Shown one piece after another: positions 1 through 9,111 of a DNA stretch of 64,000 bases. Source of the stretch: Sulfurimonas sp. (GTDB lineage: Bacteria > Campylobacterota > Campylobacteria > Campylobacterales > Sulfurimonadaceae); assembly GCF_028694605.1 (NCBI RefSeq), contig NZ_JAQVKP010000002.1:62001-126000 (forward strand), written 5' to 3'. The number at the start of each line of letters is the position of its first letter. Position 1 is the stretch's first letter. A model generated the notes under the pieces. The model saw nothing but the letters and a program-made list of their open reading frames with translations, had not been told where the DNA came from and did not search any database. The position numbers were made by a program, and so were the translations under genes.

Positions 1-1
1 A

Positions 2-76
2 AAAGATGGATGTGAAAATCTCTCTTCTTCCATTGCCAAGAGCATTGAAGAGATAGAGATGATGTCTAAAAATTAG
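2..76 (+). CDS. C-terminal fragment of a gene entering from the left edge (tentative)
   Basis: An open frame runs from the window edge to a TAG at 74-76 and would encode about 24 C-terminal residues rich in Glu, Ser and Lys (ending ...EIEMMSKN). It converges on the minus-strand gene whose stop begins at 73, an end-to-end overlap typical of this packed genome. The fragment is too short to assign to a family, and it could be chance. Only its composition and its neat meeting with the neighbouring stop support it. Confidence 0.35.
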   Translation, partial: KDGCENLSSSIAKSIEEIEMMSKN

Positions 77-504
77 CTATCGTAAACATAGCTCCATCCG
101 GTAAGGCTGTTTGTTTTTGCTTCGCTAAAATTTTGGGAATCCGCCAAAAAGTCCATTACAAACATAGGAGTGTGAGGGATATTTTGCATATCCTCTTGTT
201 TTACAAGAAGAAGCGGCATATGCGTTTCATGTACGCCCTTGCCAAATCCCACAGGCATTATCCGGCTTATAACTTCTTTGGGGTTTCTGATACCGTGTTC
301 ATCTAAAAATTTCTCAAAAACAGCCTCTTGAATCTTTTGCGGTAAATTCTCATGTGTGTTTAAAAAAAGCGTAAAATGAATGGGTGTCTCTTTAAAGTGC
401 TCTGGAGCCGGTGCAGCCATGATAATATAAGAAACACCACCAAGGTGTTTTTGAATCTCGGCTGGCTCAAGATAACTTAGCGTTTGTATAGCTTTTGCTT
501 CCAA
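73..504 (-). CDS. Uncharacterised nap-operon distal protein (143 aa)
   Basis: I do not recognise this 143-residue protein. It starts 5 nt after the preceding 96-residue gene and is the last minus-strand gene of the nap run, so it is probably co-transcribed with napAGHBFLD. It has no signal peptide, membrane segment or cysteine cluster, so it is likely cytoplasmic. It is mixed alpha/beta in appearance, with several His and Met residues in the middle (GKGVHETHMP) and a hydrophobic stretch near residues 25-32. By position it could be an accessory factor for NapA maturation or nitrate metabolism, but that is inference only. Confidence 0.8.
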   Translation of the reverse strand: MEAKAIQTLSYLEPAEIQKHLGGVSYIIMAAPAPEHFKETPIHFTLFLNTHENLPQKIQEAVFEKFLDEHGIRNPKEVISRIMPVGFGKGVHETHMPLLLVKQEDMQNIPHTPMFVMDFLADSQNFSEAKTNSLTGWSYVYDS

Positions 505-509
505 ATCTC

Positions 510-800
510 TTAGTTTCCTTTGATAAGCGGCTCGCCAATCTCATCTTCTAGTTCACGTTGAAGTTTTGACATCTCAAAGCGGATGCCATCCATGACATAA
601 GGCGGAACATTGAGATCTTTTGTCCATCTTACCTCAATATTTCCGTCATAAGCTTTGCCTAACTCCTCTATCTTTTTAGAATACTCCTGCAAATCTGCAC
701 AGATTTCAGTTTTATTTTCAAAAAGGTCTCTTAACTCTATATACCAATCTTCACGGCTGTCTTGTGCCATTTTTATGGTTGATTCAAATACTGCCGCCAA
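510..800 (-). CDS. Uncharacterised small acidic nap-operon protein (96 aa)
   Basis: This is a small, charged and predicted helical protein with no signal peptide, no transmembrane segment and a single cysteine (ICADL). It sits 3 nt after napD and 5 nt before the final gene of the run, which suggests translational coupling in the nap transcript. It resembles no family I can name. The helical, Glu/Lys-rich pattern (residues 10-50) would suit a small cytoplasmic binding or chaperone protein, but there is no direct evidence. An opposing frame on the plus strand here has no ribosome site or context and is treated as a shadow. Confidence 0.75.
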   Translation of the reverse strand: MAAVFESTIKMAQDSREDWYIELRDLFENKTEICADLQEYSKKIEELGKAYDGNIEVRWTKDLNVPPYVMDGIRFEMSKLQRELEDEIGEPLIKGN

Positions 801-803
801 AAT

Positions 804-1193
804 CTACCTCTTTGTAGCGTCGAATTTTTTAGTAAATGTTACTAAATCATCTTTTGTTTTTAAGTCGCCGTTGTATTTGATGGCAGCTAAATCAATATTG
901 TCGTCATTAAGCATTTTAGGAACAGCATCGCCGTTTGCTATAACTTCCATGTGTGAATCAAGCTCATCTTCACTATATGACATCTGCATATCAGCAGTAA
1001 CAACATGGGGAATCGCTTCAATAACTCTTAGTTTTTCAAGCTCCTGCGCAACATTTTCACCCTCAATAGTGATAATAATTCTTCCTTGACCATCATGCAT
1101 ATGATAATCACAAACTTCACAATCCTTAAGACTTTGTACTACTTCATCTATATATTTTGGAGCAGTCTTTACCACAATACTCGATATATTCAT
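804..1193 (-). CDS. napD: NapD, chaperone for periplasmic nitrate reductase
   Basis: NapD is a small cytoplasmic chaperone that binds the twin-arginine signal peptide of NapA and delays export until the molybdenum cofactor is inserted. The N-terminal 85 residues fit the family: MNISSIVV start, an alpha/beta pattern, and the DGQGRIIITIEG segment around residues 34-45. At 129 residues it is slightly longer than usual, with an extra acidic C-terminal tail (residues 90-129). It lies 25 nt after napL and 3 nt before an unknown small gene. The terminal napL-napD order matches nap operons of Campylobacterota. Confidence 0.9.
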   Translation of the reverse strand: MNISSIVVKTAPKYIDEVVQSLKDCEVCDYHMHDGQGRIIITIEGENVAQELEKLRVIEAIPHVVTADMQMSYSEDELDSHMEVIANGDAVPKMLNDDNIDLAAIKYNGDLKTKDDLVTFTKKFDATKR

Positions 1194-1218
1194 CTGTTTA
1201 TCCTTTTTTTTGTAAATT

Positions 1219-2169
1219 TTATTTTATACTATATAAATTAATGGTTTTGTCATCACTCCCAACCAAAAATCTATTTTCATCAATGAACTCTATCTTTGTC
1301 AGCGTCATTTTGTTGCCTCCAAACTTCCCAATCGTTGCTTTAGTGATAGTGTCAAAAACTGTTACATTATTTTGTTCGTCTGAAGCAAAAGCGGCAGTTT
1401 TGCCACTTGGAGATAGACCTACACTATAGATTAGGAACCCAGATACTATAAAATAGGCAGAATTTACCTTTGGAACATAGATAACTGTTCTTCTGTCTTG
1501 TCCGGCAGTAGCAACAACACCTTTTTTATAGTCAACTTGAAAAACATTGTCAAGGTTTTGATCAGCCAAAGTTTTTATGCGTTTGCCGTTTTTTGTGTCA
1601 AAAATCCCAAGATCTCCGCTTTCATCTGCCACTATAACTTCGTTTTTTTGCTCATTTAAAACAAAATCGGAAAACTTTGCTCCAGATACCTGCATCGACC
1701 AGTTATATGTTTTTTTGTTTATGTCATAGGAGATAAGTTCATTACTTAAAAGTCCGAGTAGAATTGTATTTTTACTTAAAAATTTCGCTTTTGCAACAGC
1801 GAGTGACTTACTACTGTCAAAAAGTATCTCTGTTTTGCCATTTTGGTAAATATGAATCCTTCTAAAACCACTTTTATCCTGTGAGAGAATAAGAATTTTA
1901 TCTTCAACCACATCAACCGAATATACTTTCGAATGAACCAAGTCACCGGCAAAATCAACAATTTTTGGAACTTCTATCTTTTGCAGCAGTTTTTTTGTTT
2001 CTAAATCAAAAATATCTACGCTACTGTTGGCAGTTGCGCTGTAAACTTTTCCATCCTTATAAACAATATCTACGACTGGACCGCTCGCCTCAAGCTTGCT
2101 AATCGGCTCTTTAAGAGAGGCGCCAAAAAGCGAAGTAAAAAGAAAAACCAAACTTAAAAAAAGTTTCAT
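1219..2169 (-). CDS. napL: NapL, periplasmic beta-propeller nitrate-reductase accessory protein
   Basis: A 316-residue protein with a clear Sec signal peptide (residues 1-17, hydrophobic core LFLSLVFLFTSLFG) followed by repeated beta-strand units of WD40/YVTN character, for example VVDIVYKDGKVYSATAN and GVVATAGQDRRTVIYV. This matches NapL, the propeller-like protein found in nap operons of Wolinella, Campylobacter and relatives. Its biochemical role is poorly defined, though it is needed for full Nap activity. Its ATG overlaps the napF stop by 4 nt (ATGA), so translation is coupled. The assignment rests on signal peptide, propeller-like repeats and position. Confidence 0.85.
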   Translation of the reverse strand: MKLFLSLVFLFTSLFGASLKEPISKLEASGPVVDIVYKDGKVYSATANSSVDIFDLETKKLLQKIEVPKIVDFAGDLVHSKVYSVDVVEDKILILSQDKSGFRRIHIYQNGKTEILFDSSKSLAVAKAKFLSKNTILLGLLSNELISYDINKKTYNWSMQVSGAKFSDFVLNEQKNEVIVADESGDLGIFDTKNGKRIKTLADQNLDNVFQVDYKKGVVATAGQDRRTVIYVPKVNSAYFIVSGFLIYSVGLSPSGKTAAFASDEQNNVTVFDTITKATIGKFGGNKMTLTKIEFIDENRFLVGSDDKTINLYSIK

Positions 2170-2651
2170 GACAACACCTTTATTTCAATTGCATCTGTTG
2201 GACATCTACTGAGGCAAAAGCCACAAGCTGTGCATTTGTCGTCTATTTGCGGCATAAACATCGCTTTAAAGTCAATCGCGTTTTCAAGACAAGGATCCTT
2301 GCAGGAAAAACACATTGTGTGATCCCAGCTCAAACACTTCTCTTTATTGATGGTAACGGTTGCGGCAATTTGGTGTTTTGCTTCAACACTCAGCACACCA
2401 AAAGCACATGCTTCCGCACACTTGTCACAGTACGTACAACCATTTTTTAAAAAGAGAAGATAAGGAGTTTTATCGCTTGCGATAAATATTATATCTTCTT
2501 CACAAGCAGCGGCGCAACTACCTAAGCATTTGCTACACTCATTGTGAAAAAGAGATAAATCACTGTAATAAGGAGGACGGATAAACTCTTCTTGCTTTTT
2601 CTCTTCTTTGTGAAAAGAAGCAAGAGAGCTAAAGAGCTCTCTTCTCTCCAT
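2166..2651 (-). CDS. napF: NapF, iron-sulfur ferredoxin of the Nap system
   Basis: A 161-residue cytoplasmic ferredoxin. Cysteine groups typical of [4Fe-4S] binding appear at about residues 39-49 (CSKCLGSCAAAC), 72-82 (CTYCDKCAEAC), 113-124 (CFSCKDPC with a preceding Cys) and 139-149 (CTACGFCLSRC). The N-terminus (MERRELFSSLASF) carries the short RRELF motif seen in NapF proteins, which interact with NapA in the cytoplasm. It overlaps napB by 1 nt and napL by 4 nt. Family knowledge suggests a role in NapA maturation or electron supply to the NapGH branch. Confidence 0.92.
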   Translation of the reverse strand: MERRELFSSLASFHKEEKKQEEFIRPPYYSDLSLFHNECSKCLGSCAAACEEDIIFIASDKTPYLLFLKNGCTYCDKCAEACAFGVLSVEAKHQIAATVTINKEKCLSWDHTMCFSCKDPCLENAIDFKAMFMPQIDDKCTACGFCLSRCPTDAIEIKVLS

Positions 2652-3358
2652 TAGTGTTTTGCGCCGCCTAGTGTACCGGCTTTAGAATTTTTGTTTGCTA
2701 AGTCATCCTCAGTAACAAAACTTGCCGCACCAACCGTATTTAGAGATTTTGTATATTTGCTCTCATCCCACGCAGATCTGTTAGCACCGTCTTTTGATGT
2801 AAATACCGGTTCAAAAGTATTTTCAACAACCAATGCTCCCTGTGATTGTGGTGCATGGCATTGTGAACAGTTAAATCTTGCATTTTGAAGATGATCGCTT
2901 TTGACGATTTTAGTCTCATTTTTGTAGTTGTTTACCGTATCTACCGCCATACCGTTTACGATTTTAGCTCTTGGTCTGAAATCTGTAAAGTGTGACACAG
3001 GAATCGGAGTTGCACCCATTGCCGGAGCGACTGCAGGCATGTGACATCCAACACAGCTGTTATCACCGGTTTTGATTGGAAGCATTCCGTTTGTATCGTG
3101 TGGAATCATTGGAGGAGCATCTTGAAACGCTCTTTTGATTCTTGTACTTGTGCTTGCCTGAGCTGTACCATAGGCAGTTTTATCAGCCACCGTGTTGCTC
3201 TCAGTGTAAAGAGTCGTTTTTCTAAGACCTAAAGACTCTTCGCTGATTGAAGGTTTTACTACCTCTTTTTGTGCGCTTTTGACACCATCTGTCGCACAAC
3301 CTACTATAAGGAGTGCAGCGGTTGCCAAACCGATTGTTAATTTCCCCATTGCTTTCAT
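2651..3358 (-). CDS. napB: NapB, di-heme cytochrome c subunit of nitrate reductase
   Basis: NapB passes electrons to NapA in the periplasm. Two heme c sites are visible, CVGCH at residues 102-106 and CSQCH at 164-168, with conserved flanks such as DNSCVGCHMP and NARFNCSQCHAPQ. At 235 residues it is longer than the soluble enterobacterial form. The N-terminus (hydrophobic residues 8-19, then IVGC with Cys21) looks like a lipoprotein signal, suggesting membrane anchoring; this is inference. It lies 1 nt after napH and overlaps napF by 1 nt. Confidence 0.95.
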   Translation of the reverse strand: MKAMGKLTIGLATAALLIVGCATDGVKSAQKEVVKPSISEESLGLRKTTLYTESNTVADKTAYGTAQASTSTRIKRAFQDAPPMIPHDTNGMLPIKTGDNSCVGCHMPAVAPAMGATPIPVSHFTDFRPRAKIVNGMAVDTVNNYKNETKIVKSDHLQNARFNCSQCHAPQSQGALVVENTFEPVFTSKDGANRSAWDESKYTKSLNTVGAASFVTEDDLANKNSKAGTLGGAKH

Positions 3359-3359
3359 T

Positions 3360-4187
3360 TTATTCTCCCGATTTATTATTTTTTATGAGATCTCTGATTG
3401 AAAAATTTAGAGCATCATCATCACACACTTCTATACATCTTGCACAATTTGTACACTCTCCGGAGAGGACCGGCATAGTCTCTTTTCCTATCATGTACAG
3501 AACCTGTTGCTCAGGACAAACAACCTTGCATTTCATACAAAGTGTACAGTTCTCCTGTGTGTGATGTACCCTTACTAAACTATACTTACCAACAAGTGAA
3601 TAAAATCCACCAAGTGGGCAGATATGCCCACACCAACCGTTTTTTAGAACCAAAAGATCGAAATTAAAGATAATGAGCACTGCTGCCCATCCAAAACCCA
3701 TCCCAAATATAATGCCTCTGTGAAGCATTGATATCGGCGATACAAACTCAAAAGCCGTTACTCCCATTGCAAATGAGATAATGAGACTTAAACCTAAGAC
3801 CCAGTAACGAAGGTTACGCGTCGCAGGTTGCTTTTTTGCAAAATCATCTACTTTTATCTTTCTTCTCAAAAATGCAGCAGCATCCGTAATGAGATTGACA
3901 GGGCAGACCCAGCTACAAAAAGCACGACCGCCTACTACAAAGTAGAAGACGGTAATAATAAGCGCTCCGACAACCAAATCCACTGCTAAAACAGCGCCTG
4001 CTGCAAGCATCTGAAGTGCTGCATAAGGATCGCTCAGTGGAATAATGCCAAAAAGCGAAGAGGAGCTAAGATTTCCCATCAAAGCAGTCCATCCCCATGC
4101 ATTTGCACCAAAATAGAGAAAAAGCAGACCTACTTGTGTTGTTCTTCTAAAAAAAAGATATCGATATTTATTCCAAAGTGTTTTCAT
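3360..4187 (-). CDS. napH: NapH, membrane quinol dehydrogenase iron-sulfur subunit
   Basis: A 275-residue integral membrane protein with about four transmembrane helices (near residues 14-35, 60-85, 130-155 and 165-185). It has CxxxCP motifs facing the cytoplasm (CSWVCP near 93-98 and CGHICP near 189-194) and two C-terminal [4Fe-4S] sites (CTLCMKCKVVCP and CTNCARCIEVC). With NapG it forms the menaquinol-oxidising module that replaces NapC in this phylum. It overlaps napG by 1 nt and is followed 1 nt later by napB. Confidence 0.95.
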   Translation of the reverse strand: MKTLWNKYRYLFFRRTTQVGLLFLYFGANAWGWTALMGNLSSSSLFGIIPLSDPYAALQMLAAGAVLAVDLVVGALIITVFYFVVGGRAFCSWVCPVNLITDAAAFLRRKIKVDDFAKKQPATRNLRYWVLGLSLIISFAMGVTAFEFVSPISMLHRGIIFGMGFGWAAVLIIFNFDLLVLKNGWCGHICPLGGFYSLVGKYSLVRVHHTQENCTLCMKCKVVCPEQQVLYMIGKETMPVLSGECTNCARCIEVCDDDALNFSIRDLIKNNKSGE

Positions 4188-4975
4188 TAGTATAAACCCT
4201 TATCGCTATTTAAAGAATCAACAGCACTCTCTTTGCTTATCTCTGTCGTGGACTTAATTTCTTGGGCATTTTCAAGTCTCTTCTCATCCTTTTTATCCCA
4301 GCCTTTGATATAGTAGTTACCAGCCTTGCCCATTGCTACTTCTTTTGGAAGTATGAAAATAGCAGGTTTTTCGGTAACACACGCTTTCTCGCAAAGACCA
4401 CATCCCGTACATGCATCTGCATGTACAACCGGAGTGAGATAGGCATGTTTTCCCGTCCTCTCATTTTTGTGGTACTCAACAGAGATAGCCTGACCCAAAA
4501 TAGGACATGCCCGATAACACGCATCACACTGGATACCCCAAAAAGCGATACACGTCTCCCTGTCAATGACTGCTAAACCCATCTCAGCTATATTGATATC
4601 AAGCTTACCGTCTGTTGTGACACTCGCTTCATCAAGTGCACCTGTTGGGCACACAGGAACACAAGGAATGTCCGGACACATATAGCAAGGGATGTCCCTA
4701 GGGATAAAATAAGGTGTCCCTAAAGGCTTGTGATCGCCTGGTTTTGCTAGCAATAGCGTATCATACGGGCAGGCTTCAACACAAAGCCCGCACTTGACAC
4801 ACGTTTTTAGAAAATCTTCTTCTTTGATAGCTCCGGGTGGGCGCAAAAGGAGTTGAGAAGCTGTTACTTCATCAACATACGCACTCCACACGAAACCGCC
4901 AAGAGCAGCTATACCCGCACCTCTTGCCATTCTCAAAATAAATTTTCTTCTATCACTCTCTTCTCTTGCTGTCAT
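4187..4975 (-). CDS. napG: NapG, periplasmic ferredoxin of the quinol dehydrogenase
   Basis: A 262-residue ferredoxin with an N-terminal twin-arginine-like signal (DRRKFILRMARG, then a hydrophobic GIAALGGFVWSAYV). Four [4Fe-4S] sites follow: CVKCGLCVEACP, CYMCPDIPCVPVCP, CDACYRACP and CTGCGLCEKAC. NapG docks on NapH and relays electrons from menaquinol to NapB. It is second in the operon, 55 nt after napA, and overlaps napH by 1 nt. The tail after residue 225 is Lys/Glu-rich and carries no motif. Confidence 0.95.
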   Translation of the reverse strand: MTAREESDRRKFILRMARGAGIAALGGFVWSAYVDEVTASQLLLRPPGAIKEEDFLKTCVKCGLCVEACPYDTLLLAKPGDHKPLGTPYFIPRDIPCYMCPDIPCVPVCPTGALDEASVTTDGKLDINIAEMGLAVIDRETCIAFWGIQCDACYRACPILGQAISVEYHKNERTGKHAYLTPVVHADACTGCGLCEKACVTEKPAIFILPKEVAMGKAGNYYIKGWDKKDEKRLENAQEIKSTTEISKESAVDSLNSDKGLY

Positions 4976-5030
4976 CTTTTGCAGAGAACACCGCGTAGCG
5001 GAGTTCTCTCTCCTTTAAATTTTGGTTAGC

Positions 5031-7865
5031 TTATGCTTTGTAAATTTTTACAGCACACTTTTTAAAGTCTGTCTGTCTTGACATTGGACATGTCGCATCA
5101 AGACAAACTTTGTTGATAAATACTTTTTCATCAAACCATGGAACAAATACAAGTCCTCTTGGAGGTCTGTTTCTACCACGAGTCTCAACCCTTGCTTTTA
5201 CCTTGCCACGGCGAGATTCAACCCAGCAAAGCTCACCTTGTTTAACGCCTTTTGCATCAGCATCTTTTGGGTGCATATAGCATAGAGCTTCAGGAACCGC
5301 ACGGTAAAGTTCAGGAACACGCATAGTCATAGTTCCAGAGTGCCAGTGCTCAAGCACACGACCTGTACATAACCAAGTATCGTATTTTGCATCCGGCATT
5401 TCTGGAGGATCCATGTATGGGCGTGCAAATATTTTAGCTTTATTTGGCAGTGGCTTCGGTTTGCCGTCTTTGTCTGTAACTCCAGTTAAGTTACCTTGTT
5501 TCAACGCTTTTGCAAGTGTTCCATAGAATGCATGCGAATTGCCGCTATCTTTAGTAGCTTTTGCTGCATAAGGGTCATACTTGGCATTAAATCTCCACTG
5601 TGTCTCTTTACCGTCAACAACCGGCCACTTAAGACCACGAACTTTATGATACATGTCAAACGGTGCAAGGTCATGCCCGTGTCCACGTGTAAATGCCGCA
5701 TACTCTTCAAAAAGATATTTTTGAATAAAGAAGCCATAGCCTTCAAATACTTTACCGTCACTTCCGACAACTTTTCTGCTGTCTCCGTACGCTTCGGTAT
5801 TGTCATATCCTTTTTGGATAGGGTCGTTTTGGTCAAGTTTGTATGATTTTGCAATATCGTTAGCAAAAAGAATCTCAAACATTGTTGTGTCTTCTTTGTA
5901 ACCCATAGCTTTTGCTTTTTCAATCATGCTTGGAAGAGCCTCTTTTCTTGGACCGCTTGGCTTCCACTCACCCCATACATCTTTTACCGTAAATCTCTTA
6001 GAGAGTTCAACCCACTGCCACGTATCACTCATAGCATCTCCGACAGGAAGTACTTGTTGTCTCCATAGTTGAGTTCGTCTCTCAGCATTACCGTAACCAC
6101 CCCACTTCTCATAAATCATAGCCGAAGGTAAGATAAGGTCTGAAACTTTTGCAGAGATACCAGGGTAACCATCAGATGTTACGATGAAGTTATCCATCTC
6201 ACGTGCTGCTTTTAACCAGTGCTCAGCTGAAGCTGTATCTTGGTATGGGTTACAAACGTTTACCCATGCAAATTTGATAAGACCATCTTCGATATCACGG
6301 TGAATCTTCATAATGTGCTGTACGCCGACAGGGTTGATTGTTCCCTCCGGAACCATCCACTTGTTCTCTGTGATTTTTCTGTCAGCAGGATTTGCTACCA
6401 TCATATCGGCAGGTAGTCTGTGTGTAAATGTACCAACTTCACGAGCAGTTCCACACGCTGAAGGCTGACCTGTTAGAGAGAATGCACCCTCACCCGGATT
6501 TGCTTGTTTGTTTAGTAGGAAGTGAACATTGTAAGAGAGTGTATTTACCCAAGTACCACGTGTATGCTGATTCATACCCATTGTCCAGAAAGATACTACT
6601 TTTCTACCTTTTTCTATGTAAAGGTTTGCAAGTGCTTGAAGTTTTGCTTTGAACTTTTCTATATCTTCATCAGGGTCACCTTTTGAAATTTTAGCAGTAT
6701 AGTCAAGTGTGTATGGTGCTAAAGCTTTTTTGTACTCTTCAAACGAGATTTCCCAGTGACCAAGGTTGCCAAGAGGTGCATCTTGGTTTTTCATAATGTC
6801 ACCCTCTTTGTACCCGTAAGGTGCCAGCGCCGGCGCTTCTTTAGCAGACACTGCTTTGCTCATCTCTTTTGAAACGGTTTCCATCTCAAGAGCCGTATAT
6901 TTACCTTCTTTGAGTGACTTTTCACCATCTTTTCTCATACCATAACCGATATTTACCGGGCTAGCTGCGAAAATCATATGTTTTTTGACAAAGTCCCAAT
7001 CAATAATCTTCTCTGCATCATCTCTATAAACGATTTCTCTTGCAATATAGTTCCAAAGAGCCAAGTCTGTATTTGGAGAGAAGATGATTTCGATATCAGC
7101 GATATCTGAAGTTCTGTGTGTATATGTCTGGATAGAGACAATTTTTACACGCTCAGGGTCTGATAACTTTCTATCTGTTACACGAGACCATAAAATCGGG
7201 TGCATCTCTGCCATGTTTGAACCCCAAGATACGATAGTGTCTGTGAGTTCGATATCATCATAACAACCAGAAGGCTCATCCACACCGAATGTTTGGTAAA
7301 AACCTACAACAGCAGATGCCATACAGTGGCGAGCATTTGGATCGATTGCATTTGATCTAAATCCGCCCTTCATCAATTTTTGAGCTGCGTAGCCTTCCAT
7401 GATTGTGTATTGCCCTGAAGCAAATACGCCAACACCCTCAGGACCGCTTGCTTTAAGTGCTTTTTTGATGTGGATTTCCATCTCATCAAAAGCTCTCTTC
7501 CATGAAACCGGAGCAAATTTACCTTTTTTGTCAAAGTTTCCATTTGCATCAACTCTAAGCAGTGGCTGCGTAAGTCTATCCGCACCGTACATAATCTTAG
7601 CATTAAAGTAACCTTTAATACAGTTAAGACCACGATTTACTGGTGCAGCCGGGTCTCCCTTAACAGCAACGATTTTACCGTTTTTTGTTGCCATCATAAT
7701 ACCACAACCTGTACCACAGAAACGACAAGCTGCCTTGTCCCATCTCCAGTCGCCCTCAGCTTCTGCTGCTGCTGCTTCTAGCTCCGCCGGTACACTCATA
7801 CCAATCGCTGCTGCTGCAGATGCTGCCGCTGAACTTTTAAGAAATTCTCTTCTTGAAAGTGACAT
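5031..7865 (-). CDS. napA: NapA, catalytic subunit of periplasmic nitrate reductase
   Basis: The 944-residue molybdenum enzyme reduces nitrate to nitrite in the periplasm. A classic Tat signal (SRREFLK at residues 4-10, then an Ala-rich core) is followed by the [4Fe-4S] site CRFCGTGCG plus a fourth Cys in NCIKGYF. The probable Mo-ligating Cys lies in NARHCMASA near residue 180. Length and motifs are those of full NapA, and the C-terminal cofactor-binding domain is intact ([13 protein letters not shown]). The ATG is preceded by AAGGAGAAAAT, a strong ribosome site. It is the first gene of the operon, with an FNR-type box and extended -10 upstream. Confidence 0.98.
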   Translation of the reverse strand: MSLSRREFLKSSAAASAAAAIGMSVPAELEAAAAEAEGDWRWDKAACRFCGTGCGIMMATKNGKIVAVKGDPAAPVNRGLNCIKGYFNAKIMYGADRLTQPLLRVDANGNFDKKGKFAPVSWKRAFDEMEIHIKKALKASGPEGVGVFASGQYTIMEGYAAQKLMKGGFRSNAIDPNARHCMASAVVGFYQTFGVDEPSGCYDDIELTDTIVSWGSNMAEMHPILWSRVTDRKLSDPERVKIVSIQTYTHRTSDIADIEIIFSPNTDLALWNYIAREIVYRDDAEKIIDWDFVKKHMIFAASPVNIGYGMRKDGEKSLKEGKYTALEMETVSKEMSKAVSAKEAPALAPYGYKEGDIMKNQDAPLGNLGHWEISFEEYKKALAPYTLDYTAKISKGDPDEDIEKFKAKLQALANLYIEKGRKVVSFWTMGMNQHTRGTWVNTLSYNVHFLLNKQANPGEGAFSLTGQPSACGTAREVGTFTHRLPADMMVANPADRKITENKWMVPEGTINPVGVQHIMKIHRDIEDGLIKFAWVNVCNPYQDTASAEHWLKAAREMDNFIVTSDGYPGISAKVSDLILPSAMIYEKWGGYGNAERRTQLWRQQVLPVGDAMSDTWQWVELSKRFTVKDVWGEWKPSGPRKEALPSMIEKAKAMGYKEDTTMFEILFANDIAKSYKLDQNDPIQKGYDNTEAYGDSRKVVGSDGKVFEGYGFFIQKYLFEEYAAFTRGHGHDLAPFDMYHKVRGLKWPVVDGKETQWRFNAKYDPYAAKATKDSGNSHAFYGTLAKALKQGNLTGVTDKDGKPKPLPNKAKIFARPYMDPPEMPDAKYDTWLCTGRVLEHWHSGTMTMRVPELYRAVPEALCYMHPKDADAKGVKQGELCWVESRRGKVKARVETRGRNRPPRGLVFVPWFDEKVFINKVCLDATCPMSRQTDFKKCAVKIYKA

Positions 7866-7948
7866 ATTTTCTCCTTAAATAATTTTAGAAACACGAATAT
7901 TGTAAGTTAATAAACCTTGCCCCAATGAAGTTAAGGTGCCCATTAACA

Positions 7949-7997
7949 TAGCTAAATAATAGCACGTAAAAGTAACAAATTCTTTGATTTAAGTCAT
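7949..7997 (-). promoter_or_regulatory. nap operon promoter with FNR/CRP-type operator
   Basis: On the minus strand an extended -10 (TGCTATTAT; hexamer at 7961-7956) predicts a start near 7949. A palindrome reading TTGAT-TTAA-GTCAT on the plus strand (7984-7997, TGA-N6-TCA core) is centred at 7990.5. That is about 41.5 bases upstream of the predicted start, the class II activator position for FNR/CRP proteins. The leader of about 83 nt ends in a strong ribosome site. The rest of the gap 7866-8077 is AT-rich and shows nothing else I can name. Confidence 0.6.
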
Positions 7998-8077
7998 AAG
8001 AGTAGTTTTTATACTTAAGAATAGTTTAAAATTATAAGAAATGTAAATATAAGTAACACTTACAAAGATAATAAGTT

Positions 8078-8110
8078 AAAAAAATAGAGCTTGCAGGAGA
8101 ACTCTATTTT
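8078..8110 (-). terminator. Intrinsic terminator of the PilJ-like gene
   Basis: On the minus strand AAAATAGAG and CTCTATTTT (plus-strand positions 8102-8110 and 8081-8089) form a 9-bp stem with a 12-nt loop, followed by a T-run to 8078. The stop codon of the upstream gene lies within the stem. It separates that gene from the nap promoter region. Confidence 0.7.
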
Positions 8111-9111
8111 AAGTCTTGGCAGCTTTTAATAAGTTTGTCAAGCTCTTCTTTGAGGTCTATGAGCTTTTTGGTTGAGTTGATAAGCACTTCCGTTGACTCT
8201 ATTACCATGTCTTCGCTGTTTGTCAAATGTCTGGATGCCGAAGCATTATCTTTTAGTTCTGCGAGAATGGTGTCAAACTCATCCGTGAGTTCTTCAAGTT
8301 TGAGTGAAGCTTTTTGTGATTGAAGCAGTGCTTCGTTGGAACACTCAACAGCAGAGTTGATTTTGTTGATAAAGCAGTTTATGGTATCACTTACTTGCAC
8401 AATCTCGCTTTCGCTTTCAGCTTCAAGCTGTATGGGAGCAAGATTTGCTATATCTTCATTGTCCACGAGCATTTTAGAGTATTGCATAAAAGAGTCCACG
8501 TGCGCTTCAATCGATTTTAGTTGTATCATTGAGTATAAAAAGAGTAAAAAGAGTACAACGCCGGCGCTGTATTGGAAGTTTTTTATAAAGTTTGTCTTCT
8601 CTTCGCTGTAGTTTGTATAAAGTGTGACAAGAATATCAACGTTATGCAGGAGTGTCGTATTTTGAGTATGTATCGATGAAACGATTTGTTCAAGTCTCTC
8701 TTTGTCTTGAGTTTGTGATATTTCAAGGTTTTTGAAATTTTTCACATCGTCATAAAATTTATGCCAAAGGGTATCTACTTTAGAGAGTTGTGCAGCTATT
8801 TCATGTGTATGAAAAGGGTCTATTTTTTTAATTGTGTTTCCAAATTTAAGAGTAGTTAACCCATCGATAAAAGTGTCGCAAGCAGTGTCTAGTTCTTTAA
8901 AATCATCCAAAGAGTAGTGATAGAGATAAAATACATTTTTTGCAATTTTTTGTGTCAACATTCTTTGCTTTCCGGCGATATTGATAACAAGCGCGTCTTT
9001 GATGTTTTGCTGGTTAAGATAGATAGTCGTACCGATAACAGAGGCGATTAGTAGGATAAGAAGTGCCCCGATAAATTTGATTTTTGTACTGATTTTGTTG
9101 AACTTAAGCAT
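8104..9111 (-). CDS. PilJ/NIT-type periplasmic sensor protein without an output domain
   Basis: A 335-residue membrane protein: TM1 at about residues 12-32, a periplasmic helical domain, TM2 near 185-203, then a HAMP-like segment and a coiled coil. Just after TM1, INIAGKQRMLTQKIAKNVF matches the P-box-like region of PilJ and NarX-type nitrate/nitrite-sensing four-helix domains. No kinase, GGDEF or complete methyl-accepting signalling domain follows, so the partner is unknown. I prefer the ATG at 9111 (AAAGGGG ribosome site) over an upstream GTG. It overlaps the upstream Crp-family gene by 8 nt, so the two are probably translated together. Confidence 0.8.
   Translation of the reverse strand: MLKFNKISTKIKFIGALLILLIASVIGTTIYLNQQNIKDALVINIAGKQRMLTQKIAKNVFYLYHYSLDDFKELDTACDTFIDGLTTLKFGNTIKKIDPFHTHEIAAQLSKVDTLWHKFYDDVKNFKNLEISQTQDKERLEQIVSSIHTQNTTLLHNVDILVTLYTNYSEEKTNFIKNFQYSAGVVLFLLFLYSMIQLKSIEAHVDSFMQYSKMLVDNEDIANLAPIQLEAESESEIVQVSDTINCFINKINSAVECSNEALLQSQKASLKLEELTDEFDTILAELKDNASASRHLTNSEDMVIESTEVLINSTKKLIDLKEELDKLIKSCQDLK

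Noticed and set aside
7866-7948. Molybdenum-cofactor riboswitch in the nap leader
   Set aside because: The leader is about 83 nt and shows no extended paired architecture of that class; only a ribosome site is clear.
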